This document shows positions 1-7,376 of a stretch of 12,634 nucleotides of DNA, in pieces. The DNA comes from Calditrichia bacterium. GTDB taxonomy: Bacteria > Calditrichota > Calditrichia > RBG-13-44-9. The notes beneath the pieces were generated by a model. It was not told the DNA's origin, ran no database searches, and worked only from the letters and a program-made list of their open reading frames with translations. Every line of letters begins with the position of its first letter. Position 1 is the stretch's first letter. The stretch spans positions 1-12,634 of the forward strand of contig JALXCH010000513.1 in assembly GCA_026991005.1 (NCBI GenBank). Reading direction: 5' to 3'. Made by a program: the position numbers and the translations under genes.

Positions 1-1250
1 TCACCATGTCCATCATGGAAAAACAGCGCATGCGTAATCCCAAACTGGGGTATGCCCGGGATTTGATTCCCCTGATGAAAGAAATTCTCCCGGATATTGT
101 GGAAAAAAACATCCGGGTCATCACCAATGCTGGCGGAGTAAATCCCCTTGCCTGTCGGGATGCCATCTTTGAAGTAGCCCGGGAGCTGGGCATTTCCGGG
201 TTGAAAATTGGGGTGGTGCATGGAGACGATATCATGTACCGGCTGGACGATTTGCTCAACAGCGGGGTGGAATTACGCCACATGGATACCGGAGAACCGC
301 TCTCTTCGGTGCGGGATCGGGTGTATAGTGCCAACGTGTATCTGGGGGCTCAACCGGTGGCTCAGGCGTTGTTAGATGGAGCTCAGATTGTCATCACGGG
401 CCGGGTAACCGATACGGGATTAACTTTGGCACCTATGATTTACGAATTTGGCTGGATGGAAGATGAATATGATAAACTGGCTGCTGGAATTATTGCGGGG
501 CACATTATCGAATGCGGTGCCCAGGTGAGTGGGGGCAATTATCTGGCAGGCTGGAAAAATGTTCCCGATTTCGCCCACATCGGCTTCCCCATCATCGAAG
601 CCCATCCCGATGGGACGTTTTTCGTCACCAAACACGAGAACACCGGCGGTGTGATCAATTTACAAACGGTGAAGGAACAACTGGTGTACGAGTTGGGAAA
701 TCCCAAAGAATACATCACACCGGATGTGGTGGCCGATTTTACCACCGTACATCTGGAACAGGTCGCTCCCAATCGAGTACGAGTGTATGGAATTCGCGGA
801 AAAGAACCCACGCCTTTCTACAAAGTGTCCATCTCTTACGCCGATGGCTGGACCTGCATCGGGCATCTTACCTATGCCTGGCCCGAGGCGCTGGAAAAAG
901 CAAAAAAAGCCGATGAAATTATACGGGAACGCATTCGGTATCTGAGACTGGAATTTGAGGAAATCCACACAGAATTTTTAGGCTTAAACGCCTGTCACGG
1001 TCCCCTGGCTCATCCCATTGAAGACCCCAACGAAGTGGTGCTTCAAATTGGTGTACGGGGCTACAACAAGGAACACATGGAACGCTTTAGTCGAGAGATG
1101 ATTCCCCTGGTACTCACCGGGCCACCTACGGTGACCGGTTTTGGAGAAGGGCGTCCCAAACCCAAAGAAGTGGTGGCTTTCTGGCCGGCACTCATCCCCA
1201 AAGAGCTGGTAAACCCGATAGTGTGGGTGAGGGAAATGTGGGAAGAGTAA
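1..1250 (+). CDS. AtuA-family (DUF1446) protein, 5' end cut by window edge
   Basis: This is an acyclic terpene utilisation AtuA-like protein (DUF1446 family). Members occur in gene clusters for acyl-CoA or terpenoid catabolism; the exact reaction is not established. From the first in-window Met, family signatures appear in order: NAGGVNP (about residues 41-47), GRVTDTGLTLAP (132-143), ECGAQVSGGNY (169-179), then a long alpha/beta C-terminal part. The frame is open to the left edge. The stretch beginning TMSIMEKQR aligns, from memory, with an internal family segment (LAEVTMSIM-like) that normally follows about 60 residues. The ATG at position 6 is therefore almost certainly internal and the true start lies upstream. 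No signal peptide or membrane segment is visible, so it is probably cytoplasmic. The gene for the ferredoxin-fold partner follows after 102 bp on the same strand. In Pseudomonas AtuA the two modules are, as I recall, in one polypeptide. Family assignment is strong; the substrate is unknown. Confidence 0.88.
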   Translation, partial: TMSIMEKQRMRNPKLGYARDLIPLMKEILPDIVEKNIRVITNAGGVNPLACRDAIFEVARELGISGLKIGVVHGDDIMYRLDDLLNSGVELRHMDTGEPLSSVRDRVYSANVYLGAQPVAQALLDGAQIVITGRVTDTGLTLAPMIYEFGWMEDEYDKLAAGIIAGHIIECGAQVSGGNYLAGWKNVPDFAHIGFPIIEAHPDGTFFVTKHENTGGVINLQTVKEQLVYELGNPKEYITPDVVADFTTVHLEQVAPNRVRVYGIRGKEPTPFYKVSISYADGWTCIGHLTYAWPEALEKAKKADEIIRERIRYLRLEFEEIHTEFLGLNACHGPLAHPIEDPNEVVLQIGVRGYNKEHMERFSREMIPLVLTGPPTVTGFGEGRPKPKEVVAFWPALIPKELVNPIVWVREMWEE

Positions 1251-1352
1251 AAGCACAATCTGGTTTTCGGTAAGAGCGGATTCAGCCGTATTTAATGCTA
1301 TTTTCAAATTTTTTAATGACCGGATGAAAATGAATCGTAGAGGAAAATCGCA

Positions 1353-1706
1353 ATGAAAATTCAACTGTTGAAATTAGCCCATGCCCGTTCTGGCGATAAA
1401 GGAGATACCGCCAATGTGGGGGTGATTGCCTATAAACCGGAGTATTATCCGTTTCTGAAAGAAGTGCTAACACCCCAGCGCGTGAAAGAGCATTTCGCCG
1501 GAATTTGTCTGGGTGAAGTGGAACGGTTTGAACTGCCCAACATCCATGCTTTGAATTTTCTGTTGCACAATGCTCTGGGAGGTGGTGGCACACGCACCTT
1601 ACGCCACGATGCCCAGGGGAAAACCCTTTCCACCGCCATGCTCCGAATGGTGGTAGATGTTCCCGACGAACTGGCGCAGCAGTGGGGATTGGATTCCAGT
1701 GATTAA
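1353..1706 (+). CDS. AtuA-type ferredoxin-fold domain protein (117 aa)
   Basis: This small stand-alone protein matches the C-terminal ferredoxin-like domain of AtuA proteins. The key signatures are ARSGDKGDTANVGV (residues 11-24) and LGGGGTRTLRHDAQGK (75-90), both hallmarks of this domain. It has no signal peptide, no membrane segment and no Cys cluster, so 'ferredoxin' refers to the fold and not to an iron-sulfur centre. The start is supported by an AGAGG-like ribosome site about 8 nt upstream (near 1338-1343). It lies 102 bp after the AtuA-like gene with no visible terminator between them, so co-transcription and a physical partnership are likely. The biochemical role of the domain is not known. 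Confidence 0.85.
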   Translation: MKIQLLKLAHARSGDKGDTANVGVIAYKPEYYPFLKEVLTPQRVKEHFAGICLGEVERFELPNIHALNFLLHNALGGGGTRTLRHDAQGKTLSTAMLRMVVDVPDELAQQWGLDSSD

Positions 1707-1902
1707 CCGGAGGGCAGTTTTGTCTTTGCGTCTGTTGCTGTTTTATTATCAGGATACTGCTCGAAAAGCCCCGGGAGGGACAGGGGGCAGCTCAATAATA
1801 CTGTCAAAAATAGCAAATGCCCCTGTGCATGTTTTTAGCTAATTTAAAATTATTCTGTCGTCCATGCGGGACTCATAAATGGTGGGTGTGGGATTTCCCG
1901 TT

Positions 1903-1950
1903 CCCATGGCTGAAGGCCATGGGCTAAAATCTGTCGGCCACTTAGTGGCC
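1903..1950 (+). repeat. REP-like double-hairpin element, copy 1
   Basis: Two perfect hairpins sit side by side. The first (1903-1923) has arms CCCATGGC and GCCATGGG around a TGAAG loop. The second (1936-1950) has arms GGCCAC and GTGGCC around TTA. A near-identical 48-nt copy lies at 2320-2367 in the same orientation, with 44 of 48 identities by hand alignment. Paired short palindromes of this kind resemble REP elements mobilised by REP-associated tyrosine transposases, or IS200/IS605-type ends. No transposase gene is in the window, so the source is not shown. Confidence 0.7.
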
Positions 1951-2149
1951 TCTCACCCTGCCAGCCGATAGTTTTTTGGGATGTAATTTGGATTTACTAC
2001 CTGATGGTGTACTTTCTTTTCACTTTCCTTTTGTCCTCAACGGAGTACAAAAAAAATTCCAAATGACAAAAAGTTAAAAACCGCAAAGTACGCGGAGGAT
2101 GCGCCAAGGACGCAAAGAAATTCCGAATCCAAATAAATATCTCAAATTA

Positions 2150-2174
2150 CAATTACTTAAAGAACAAGTAATTG
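2150..2174. other. Perfect 9-bp stem-loop with an alternative pairing
   Basis: Arms CAATTACTT (2150-2158) and AAGTAATTG (2166-2174) flank a 7-nt loop. A competing pairing exists between CTCAAATTAC (2141-2150) and GTAATTGAG (2168-2176) with one bulged A. The stem is AT-rich, so stability is modest, and it may simply be part of a dispersed low-complexity repeat. No function can be assigned. Confidence 0.4.
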
Positions 2175-2237
2175 AGCTGTTTTTTCTATAACCTAATCAT
2201 ATTATTACTTTTTATTCGTGTCCATTCGTGTGATTCG

Positions 2238-2310
2238 TGGGCAAATACAAATTCTTTTAATTCGTGTGCAAAAATCCATTGGTAAACGCTTTTTTGTGTG
2301 ATTCGTGGTT
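2238..2310 (+). repeat. 73-bp dispersed repeat, left copy (ATTCGTG-rich)
   Basis: These 73 bases match the reverse complement of 12445-12517 with 69 identities and no gaps, by hand alignment. The left copy lies in a cluster of five ATTCGTG units, starting at 2214, 2224, 2233, 2260 and 2301. It is non-coding on both strands. The left copy continues across the point at which the right copy is interrupted by a group II intron end, so it shows the uninterrupted form. Confidence 0.85.
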
Positions 2311-2319
2311 AAAATTTTT

Positions 2320-2367
2320 CCCATGGCTGAAGGTCATGGGCTAATATCTTTCGGCCACTTCGTGGCC
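2320..2367 (+). repeat. REP-like double-hairpin element, copy 2
   Basis: This is the second copy of the 48-nt element. Its first hairpin (2320-2340) keeps an 8-position stem with one G-U wobble (GTCATGGG arm), and its second (2353-2367) has arms GGCCAC and GTGGCC around TTC. Loop changes and compensated or wobble stem changes suggest that structure rather than sequence is conserved. It starts 10 nt after the ATTCGTG repeat cluster and lies 73 nt beyond the stop codon of the minus-strand 1141-aa gene, where it could protect or terminate that transcript. Confidence 0.7.
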
Positions 2368-2439
2368 TGCAATGATTTATCTGGAAATTCTTCCTATATT
2401 TTTGAAAATAAAAATTTTTAGAACTTCTCCACTCCGCTG

Positions 2440-5400
2440 TTATCGAATAAGCACCATTTTTCGAATCCAGTTTTTACCACCGGCGGTCATGCGCAAAATG
2501 TACACCCCCGAAGCCAAGGGAGTACCCTGCTGGTTGGTGCCATCCCAGCGCACCAGATATTCGCCTTCCGGAATGTTTTCATCCACCAGCGTTTTTACCC
2601 GTTGCCCCAGAACATTGAAAATTTCCATTTTTACATGCACAACGGGTGGCCCCTCGATGCTCCCATGTTCTTCACCGGCAACGGAATAATAAATGGTGGT
2701 GGTGGAATTAAAGGGATTGGGATAGTTCTGGGAAAGCTGATAGCTAACCGCCAGACCATAGAGAGAATCCCGATGGGCGGTGGGAACCCGCACCAGAAGC
2801 GAATCCCCCGGTTTACTGGCTTTACCGGTAATAAAACGAATTATCGTGCCGGAAGCAGGTAACACATTATTTCCCGCATAATCGCAAAAAATAATATTTT
2901 TGAGCACCCCAACCGAGTGTTCCCACCAATCCAGCGTGGGGGCACCACCGGTTACATCCTGATAGAATCTCTCGTAGCTTCCCAGAGAATCCAATGGTAC
3001 CCGAATTTCGATCCAATCCGTGGCTGGTAAATCGCTGAAAGGATCGGTGAAATCGTAACGGAAACCGCCAGAGCCGGTGGCAGTATATCCAGAAAAACCG
3101 CCAGTCAGGGCACGCACATCATCTGTGGTATCCTGATAGGTACCCGAACCCACATCCCAGACTTCAAATGGCACAGTATCCCAACTATCATCCTCGTACC
3201 ACCAGACGTAAATGCCACCTTCGTCGGTAAAACGAATCTCATAATCATCATAGAAAACATAAGGAATTGGTGAATGACCTGGAGAAATATCTAACAAAGC
3301 GTCCCATCCGTGAAAACTAACGGTACTGATGAGAAATCGATTCACATCGCTACTGGCGCTGGGGTCCTGCCATACGTTATTTCCATGATAGGGAGCCCCC
3401 GTTTCGTCCCATTCCTCCGGTGGCAGAGGTCCATCCTGATTGGCCACCTCCACCACAGCCAGCAACTGCGCTGGTGGAGTAAACACCCGCCACTCAATAC
3501 CATCCACTATCGGAAAATCGGTGCGGTCGTCTTCAGCTACGGGAATGTCGTTGAGCAAACGCCGTCCCAACGTTAAATCGTACAATCGCCAGTAAATCGG
3601 CGGTTGCTCTACATCCCCGGTAAAAGAAATAGCGTAGCGGTGTCCCGTAAGTTCCGAAGGAGAGGTAACCACGGGCACTACACCCCGAGAGCTTCCGGAA
3701 ACTATTTCCACCGGTAGAGTATCGCCCCGCATCACGTTGGGCTTCCAGCGGATTAAAGGTAAACTGACCATTGTGTTTTTAAATTGATGGTCCCAGAATT
3801 CCCGGAAACGCAATTCTACCTGCTCGCCGCTCTGGGGAGCCCACAATTCCAGATAGGTACTGGAATCCAGACTCACCTGCCCACCGGGAGGGATGACACC
3901 GGAATAGGACACTGTAAAGTGAAAAATGTTAGAAGAAAAGTTGAAGATTTTAAAATTTTCGATGGGATTCACCCCATCGGGATTAAAAATGTCGAAAATC
4001 AGATGCACTTTTTCTCCCTGATTAATTCGCCCATCGGGACGCCCGTTCTCCCACACCACACGCCAGTTGAGAAGTGATGGAGCCGGACGCAATGTCAGCC
4101 TCGGGATGATATTTTGGTATTCCTGCGTTTTACTGGAACTCTGAACTACCAGATCCACACCATAAGGATGCTTCCGATTGGTAACTTCCATCCCGTTTCC
4201 CCAGATGCCATCGCCCGCCAGGCTATCGTTATGGGCTCCATCATCAAAAAGTTGAAGCTCAAAATCCGGTTCATCATTTAATAAAGAATATCCCATTAAC
4301 CGAGCGGATTGCACATCGGGGATTTCAGTAAGATTCACCTTAAAAACAAAACGGCTATGAGAATTATCCGGAAATTCTACCCGATACTCCGGTTCTGGAA
4401 TAAAAAAATCTGTTTTATAAAATTGAATTACGTTTCGAACATTTTTCTTTAGCGCTTGCACGGCAGAAAGGTAATCTCCCCGGGGATCGCTTCCCCCTAC
4501 CAGAGCCAGGGTTACCGTCTGGGTATCGCCAGGTGCCAGGCGAAAGGGACCGCTGGATAGGGCCATCCGTCGCGCTCCGGGAAGCAAACTCTCCCTTTGT
4601 CCATCCAGATCTCCCAGACCACTCAAGGGATCTCCGTTGAATGGGAAGCGGGTAGGTCGTCCGGCCAGAGGCCCGGTTAAATGAAGATAGGGCTCTCCCA
4701 CTGTGGGATTAACGGGATCCCAGTTGGGAGTAAATCCGTTCATCAACATATACCACTGACGGGTGCCGGTATAATTGTGAAACTTGGGGTCCGCTATATT
4801 ACTACCCGAGGCAAAATAAGCAAAAGAGGTCATGGGGAGCGGTACGCTATTTTCGCCTTTGGGACCTTCCAGCAGTACACATCCAATGGCTGCCGGTGGC
4901 AGACCAAACTGCTGATACATTTCGTCCACCGGATTTCCATTGTAAGCATAAGCCAGATTGAGGAGGGAATCGCAACCGACCAAATCATCGGTATAATCCC
5001 CTACATCCACATCCATCCAGTAAGAGATAAACATGGAATCCATGCTCGTTACAGATTTGTTCACCAAAATGTAACGCTGGAAGACGGCATCTCCCACGGC
5101 ACCGGAATCTCGATAGGCCCATTTGGTAACCTGCATTTCCAGCCCCACCGGCAGGGAACCGTACAATCCCAGCATGCGATCCGCATCCAGATCGTTCACC
5201 ACAAACCAGAGTACCTGATCGGCTCCCAGTAAGCCGGGAGTTTCTCCTTGTTCCGGCTCGTATGTTCCATTTCCATTTAAATCGTAAAACGGTGCACCCC
5301 AATCGGTGGGCCATTCCTCCCAGTCTTTCTGGTACAGGTTCCGCAGCATCTCCACCTGATATTCATTTACCTCCTCCGGTGGTGTGTTCCATAATTCTGC

Positions 5401-5865
5401 GGCATCCTGTCGCAACTCTTCGAAAGAAGCCGATTGCCAATCCCCCCGAATGCGGTAAATGCGTATAGCCGGGTCATTCGGGGATGGGGCTACCCCGGTG
5501 GAAATAATGCGTCCCGGTTGCCAGCCTGAAATATAGGTTGACCCTCCCACCCGTGGTAATTTCTTAACGCTGGTATCCGGGACTCCTCCCCACATTAATC
5601 CATCTGCAAAAATCACCGTAGCGGTACCCCGCGGATACCACACTCCACTTCTCTGTGTGTAAGGATTGTTCCCCGAAAAACCATCCCGCTTATTCCATCC
5701 AGCAATCCGGTTGATATTGTATAAACTGTAATCACCTGGAGTAATATTAATTTTCCGAAACTCGCTTTTTTTCAAACCAGACTGTTCCTCTACCGAAGCT
5801 CCCAAAATACCAATAAAAATTATTACAACCCAGAGAGTTAAACGCCTTAATTGTTTTTTCATCAT
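2440..5865 (-). CDS. Large secreted T9SS cargo protein of unknown function (1141 aa)
   Basis: A Sec-type signal (two Met, KKQLRR, then a hydrophobic run to about residue 23) and a C-terminal type IX sorting domain (about 1041-1141; NYPNPFN at 1047-1053, final SGVYILRMTAGG and RKMVLIR) predict export to the surface or outside. I recognise no catalytic domain. Visible parts: a DLNGNGTYEPEQGE loop (195-208) resembling a calcium-binding dockerin or EF-hand loop; a mixed beta-rich region to about 470; a segment with LFDDGAHNDSLAGDGIWG (539-556), typical of extracellular beta-sandwich modules of the 'choice-of-anchor' type; further beta-rich segments with many Trp, Tyr and Asp residues (850-980). 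AGGGA on the minus strand lies 4 nt before the first ATG and 7 nt before the second, so residue 2 may be the real start. The frame is intact throughout. It could be an adhesin, a surface-layer component or a glycan-binding protein; the sequence does not decide. Confidence 0.9.
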   Translation of the reverse strand: MMKKQLRRLTLWVVIIFIGILGASVEEQSGLKKSEFRKINITPGDYSLYNINRIAGWNKRDGFSGNNPYTQRSGVWYPRGTATVIFADGLMWGGVPDTSVKKLPRVGGSTYISGWQPGRIISTGVAPSPNDPAIRIYRIRGDWQSASFEELRQDAAELWNTPPEEVNEYQVEMLRNLYQKDWEEWPTDWGAPFYDLNGNGTYEPEQGETPGLLGADQVLWFVVNDLDADRMLGLYGSLPVGLEMQVTKWAYRDSGAVGDAVFQRYILVNKSVTSMDSMFISYWMDVDVGDYTDDLVGCDSLLNLAYAYNGNPVDEMYQQFGLPPAAIGCVLLEGPKGENSVPLPMTSFAYFASGSNIADPKFHNYTGTRQWYMLMNGFTPNWDPVNPTVGEPYLHLTGPLAGRPTRFPFNGDPLSGLGDLDGQRESLLPGARRMALSSGPFRLAPGDTQTVTLALVGGSDPRGDYLSAVQALKKNVRNVIQFYKTDFFIPEPEYRVEFPDNSHSRFVFKVNLTEIPDVQSARLMGYSLLNDEPDFELQLFDDGAHNDSLAGDGIWGNGMEVTNRKHPYGVDLVVQSSSKTQEYQNIIPRLTLRPAPSLLNWRVVWENGRPDGRINQGEKVHLIFDIFNPDGVNPIENFKIFNFSSNIFHFTVSYSGVIPPGGQVSLDSSTYLELWAPQSGEQVELRFREFWDHQFKNTMVSLPLIRWKPNVMRGDTLPVEIVSGSSRGVVPVVTSPSELTGHRYAISFTGDVEQPPIYWRLYDLTLGRRLLNDIPVAEDDRTDFPIVDGIEWRVFTPPAQLLAVVEVANQDGPLPPEEWDETGAPYHGNNVWQDPSASSDVNRFLISTVSFHGWDALLDISPGHSPIPYVFYDDYEIRFTDEGGIYVWWYEDDSWDTVPFEVWDVGSGTYQDTTDDVRALTGGFSGYTATGSGGFRYDFTDPFSDLPATDWIEIRVPLDSLGSYERFYQDVTGGAPTLDWWEHSVGVLKNIIFCDYAGNNVLPASGTIIRFITGKASKPGDSLLVRVPTAHRDSLYGLAVSYQLSQNYPNPFNSTTTIYYSVAGEEHGSIEGPPVVHVKMEIFNVLGQRVKTLVDENIPEGEYLVRWDGTNQQGTPLASGVYILRMTAGGKNWIRKMVLIR

Positions 5866-6232
5866 AGCTTCCCTACCCGTTTTAACATGGTTTCTGTTTA
5901 TTTAATTGGAAATTAAAATTCCCAGTTTCTGGTTCGTGTGTCAGCTATTAATTCTTCATAAAAAATTTGAATTACCTTCTTTCCTACTCCATTTTAATGG
6001 AACATGCCTAATCTTTTTCAAATAAGCACATCTTTTCTTTGTCTTCGGGAAGAACGTTTTTTCACGAGCCACAAGGGCGAAAATAAAATTGGTGTTTTCT
6101 TATTACAGAGGAATATTCGTGAAAATATCAGAAATCCGGATACCATTATTTCTTTTACAATATTTAATTTTCGATAAAATTAATTATTTTTAATCCCCCC
6201 AACTGCCGCAGAGGACAGCCTACACATCGGCT
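5866..6232. other. Intergenic region upstream of the 1141-aa gene
   Basis: No gene is visible in these 367 AT-rich bases between two minus-strand genes. Structures seen: a symmetric AT-rich element TTTAATT / AATTAAA around GGA (5901-5917), 36-52 bases upstream of the 1141-aa start and thus a possible operator or promoter part; a 9-bp inverted repeat TTTTCACGA / TCGTGAAAA (6059-6067 and 6117-6125); and an 8-bp hairpin TTAATTTT / AAAATTAA (6164-6183) beyond the end of the 294-aa gene. No strong terminator was found. The promoter of the 1141-aa gene is probably here but I cannot place it. Confidence 0.6.
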
Positions 6233-7117
6233 TTATCGCATTAAAATCATTCTTCGTATTTGAGCAAAACCTCCTGCTTTCAGGCGATAAAAGTAAATTC
6301 CACTCGCCACTGGTAACCCGGTTATGGTGCATCCGTCCCACATCAATGTGTAAGTTCCCGCAGCTAATTTTCGGTTAATTAAAGTGCGTACATTTTGACC
6401 CAGCAAATTAAACACTTCAAGTGTTACCCATGCCGGTGCAGTTAATGTAAAACGGATGGTGGTGCTCTGGTTAAACGGATTGGGATAATTGGGAAATAGG
6501 GCAAAGGGATGTTTCTGGCTCAGCAGGGAATCGCTTATCCCGGTAAGGTTGTTTCTATTTTTTACCTGAACCTTACCTTTGCTGAGCGATAAGAAAGAAG
6601 TTAACCGGGGAGATGAAGCATGGTTCGTCTGGGTCTGAAGTAAAGAGCTTTCTATGGAAGCATCGTTTACTTGCTGAAACTTATTCAGGGAAACTGGTAT
6701 TTTATCAGATGTGGAATGAATCTGGTTCACCTGACGAACAGTTGCAGAATGCGGAATATCGGATGCCAGAAGCAACATTCTGGTATCATCGGTACGAGAA
6801 GGATGGTGCACTGCTGATTTAACCCGAGTAGTGAAGTTTTCTATTATAGAGATGTGTGCTGGTGCTCCCGCAGACCCATTGGAGATGGTGTGATTCCCCA
6901 TTATTTCCGAGACTGTTCCGGAGTGTTCTCTCTCCCTCTCCCTCCGCAGGGGCTGATTATTCTCGGATACCCGGTTTTTATCCATCCACTTTTCCGCGGG
7001 GGTGGTATTTACCACCAGCTCTTTTCCAAAAACCCCATTCGGATAATTCGGGTTCTCGCTAGCTACCAGTGTCCCGGTTAATAACAGGAACACCAGTAGC
7101 ACTCTCCCAACCCTCAT
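6233..7117 (-). CDS. Small secreted protein with T9SS sorting domain (294 aa), no known domain
   Basis: The start is secure: AGGAGGT lies about 5 nt before the ATG, followed by a Sec signal (MRVGRVLLVFLLLTGTLVAS, cleavage likely near residue 20). Residues 205-294 form a type IX sorting domain (FPNYPNPFNQ at 208-217, VFNLLGQNVRTL, SGIYFYRLKAGG, ending RRMILMR). The roughly 185 residues between them match nothing I know. They are rich in Ser, Thr, Asn and charged residues, include a RREREREH patch (about 58-65), have no Cys and look largely disordered. A short echo of the sorting motif, PNYPNGVFG, occurs right after the signal (23-31). It could be a tiny surface protein, a degenerate remnant of a larger cargo protein, or an exported peptide carrier. 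The reading frame is real; the function is unknown. Confidence 0.8.
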   Translation of the reverse strand: MRVGRVLLVFLLLTGTLVASENPNYPNGVFGKELVVNTTPAEKWMDKNRVSENNQPLRREREREHSGTVSEIMGNHTISNGSAGAPAHISIIENFTTRVKSAVHHPSRTDDTRMLLLASDIPHSATVRQVNQIHSTSDKIPVSLNKFQQVNDASIESSLLQTQTNHASSPRLTSFLSLSKGKVQVKNRNNLTGISDSLLSQKHPFALFPNYPNPFNQSTTIRFTLTAPAWVTLEVFNLLGQNVRTLINRKLAAGTYTLMWDGCTITGLPVASGIYFYRLKAGGFAQIRRMILMR

Positions 7118-7162
7118 TTTGACCTCCTACTTGACAAACCATCCATCTCCCCAAAACCCGTT

Positions 7163-7234
7163 TCATAAAGGTGGCTCCCAAGTTGTTTCTGGTAAATATT
7201 CATTCAACCAAAAATAAATATTCCCGGTAAACAT
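7163..7234 (-). CDS. Candidate 23-aa small ORF or leader peptide upstream of the 294-aa gene
   Basis: A minus-strand ATG is preceded by a perfect AGGAGG at 5 nt spacing (plus-strand CCTCCT near 7240-7245). It opens a 23-codon frame beginning MFTGNIYFWLNEY and ending TWEPPL. The TGA stop lies 45 nt upstream of the 294-aa start, which has its own AGGAGGT. The peptide is hydrophobic and aromatic but shows no run of one amino acid, so a classical attenuation leader is not indicated. It may be a real microprotein, a translated leader, or a chance ORF; only the ribosome site argues for it. Confidence 0.35.
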   Translation of the reverse strand: MFTGNIYFWLNEYLPETTWEPPL

Positions 7235-7344
7235 GCGTTCCTCCTATTCGGGCCGGACCATTTCTAAAAATCAAAAATATTTGTGAAAAAGATTGCTTTT
7301 TCTCTTCCCATTTTTCACGAGCATTTGCTCTCCATGTTGCATAT

Positions 7345-7376
7345 TTCCCCGGAAGTTGCCCATTCTTTCCGGGAAA
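7345..7376. other. GC-containing hairpin in the 294-aa gene upstream region
   Basis: TTTCCC and GGGAAA, with inner GGAA and TTCC, pair across a loop of about 10 nt, with one bulged C. It is among the stronger stems in this otherwise AT-rich gap. It could be a leader structure for the minus-strand genes downstream. No T-run follows on either strand, so terminator function is not supported. Confidence 0.35.

Larger units (their letters stand above)
1707..2439. other. Repeat-rich intergenic region between convergent genes
   Basis: No credible gene lies in these about 730 bases. The region separates the plus-strand AtuA operon from the minus-strand 1141-aa gene, so it should hold two transcription ends. 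No classical hairpin plus T-run terminator is clear. A weak GCCCC/GGGGC pairing at 1768-1788 has no T-run. Visible content is two REP-like double hairpins (1903-1950, 2320-2367), a tract resembling low-complexity dispersed repeats (the CGCAAAG unit occurs twice between about 2080 and 2120), a perfect 9-bp stem-loop (2150-2174), and five ATTCGTG units (2214-2307). The REP-like hairpins may serve as transcript ends; that is inference. Confidence 0.75.

Noticed and set aside
6..1250. ATG at position 6 as the real start of the AtuA-like gene
   Set aside because: The frame is open to the window edge and family members have about 60 residues before the equivalent position, so this Met is internal.
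1768..1788. GCCCC / GGGGC pairing as terminator of the AtuA operon
   Set aside because: The loop is long (11 nt), the stem is only 5 bp, and no T-run follows.
2214..2310. Possible CRISPR-like array of ATTCGTG units
   Set aside because: Units are only 7 nt, spacing is irregular (about 9, 10, 27 and 41 nt), and there are no uniform spacers or cas genes.
4681..5232. 183-codon plus-strand ORF opposite the 1141-aa gene
   Set aside because: It is entirely antisense to a gene with a clear signal peptide and sorting domain; the composition (His/Ile rich) is typical of a reverse-complement shadow.
7285..7302. GAAAAAG / CTTTTTC hairpin as a terminator
   Set aside because: The stem is nearly all A-T, and it is not at the end of any gene on either strand.
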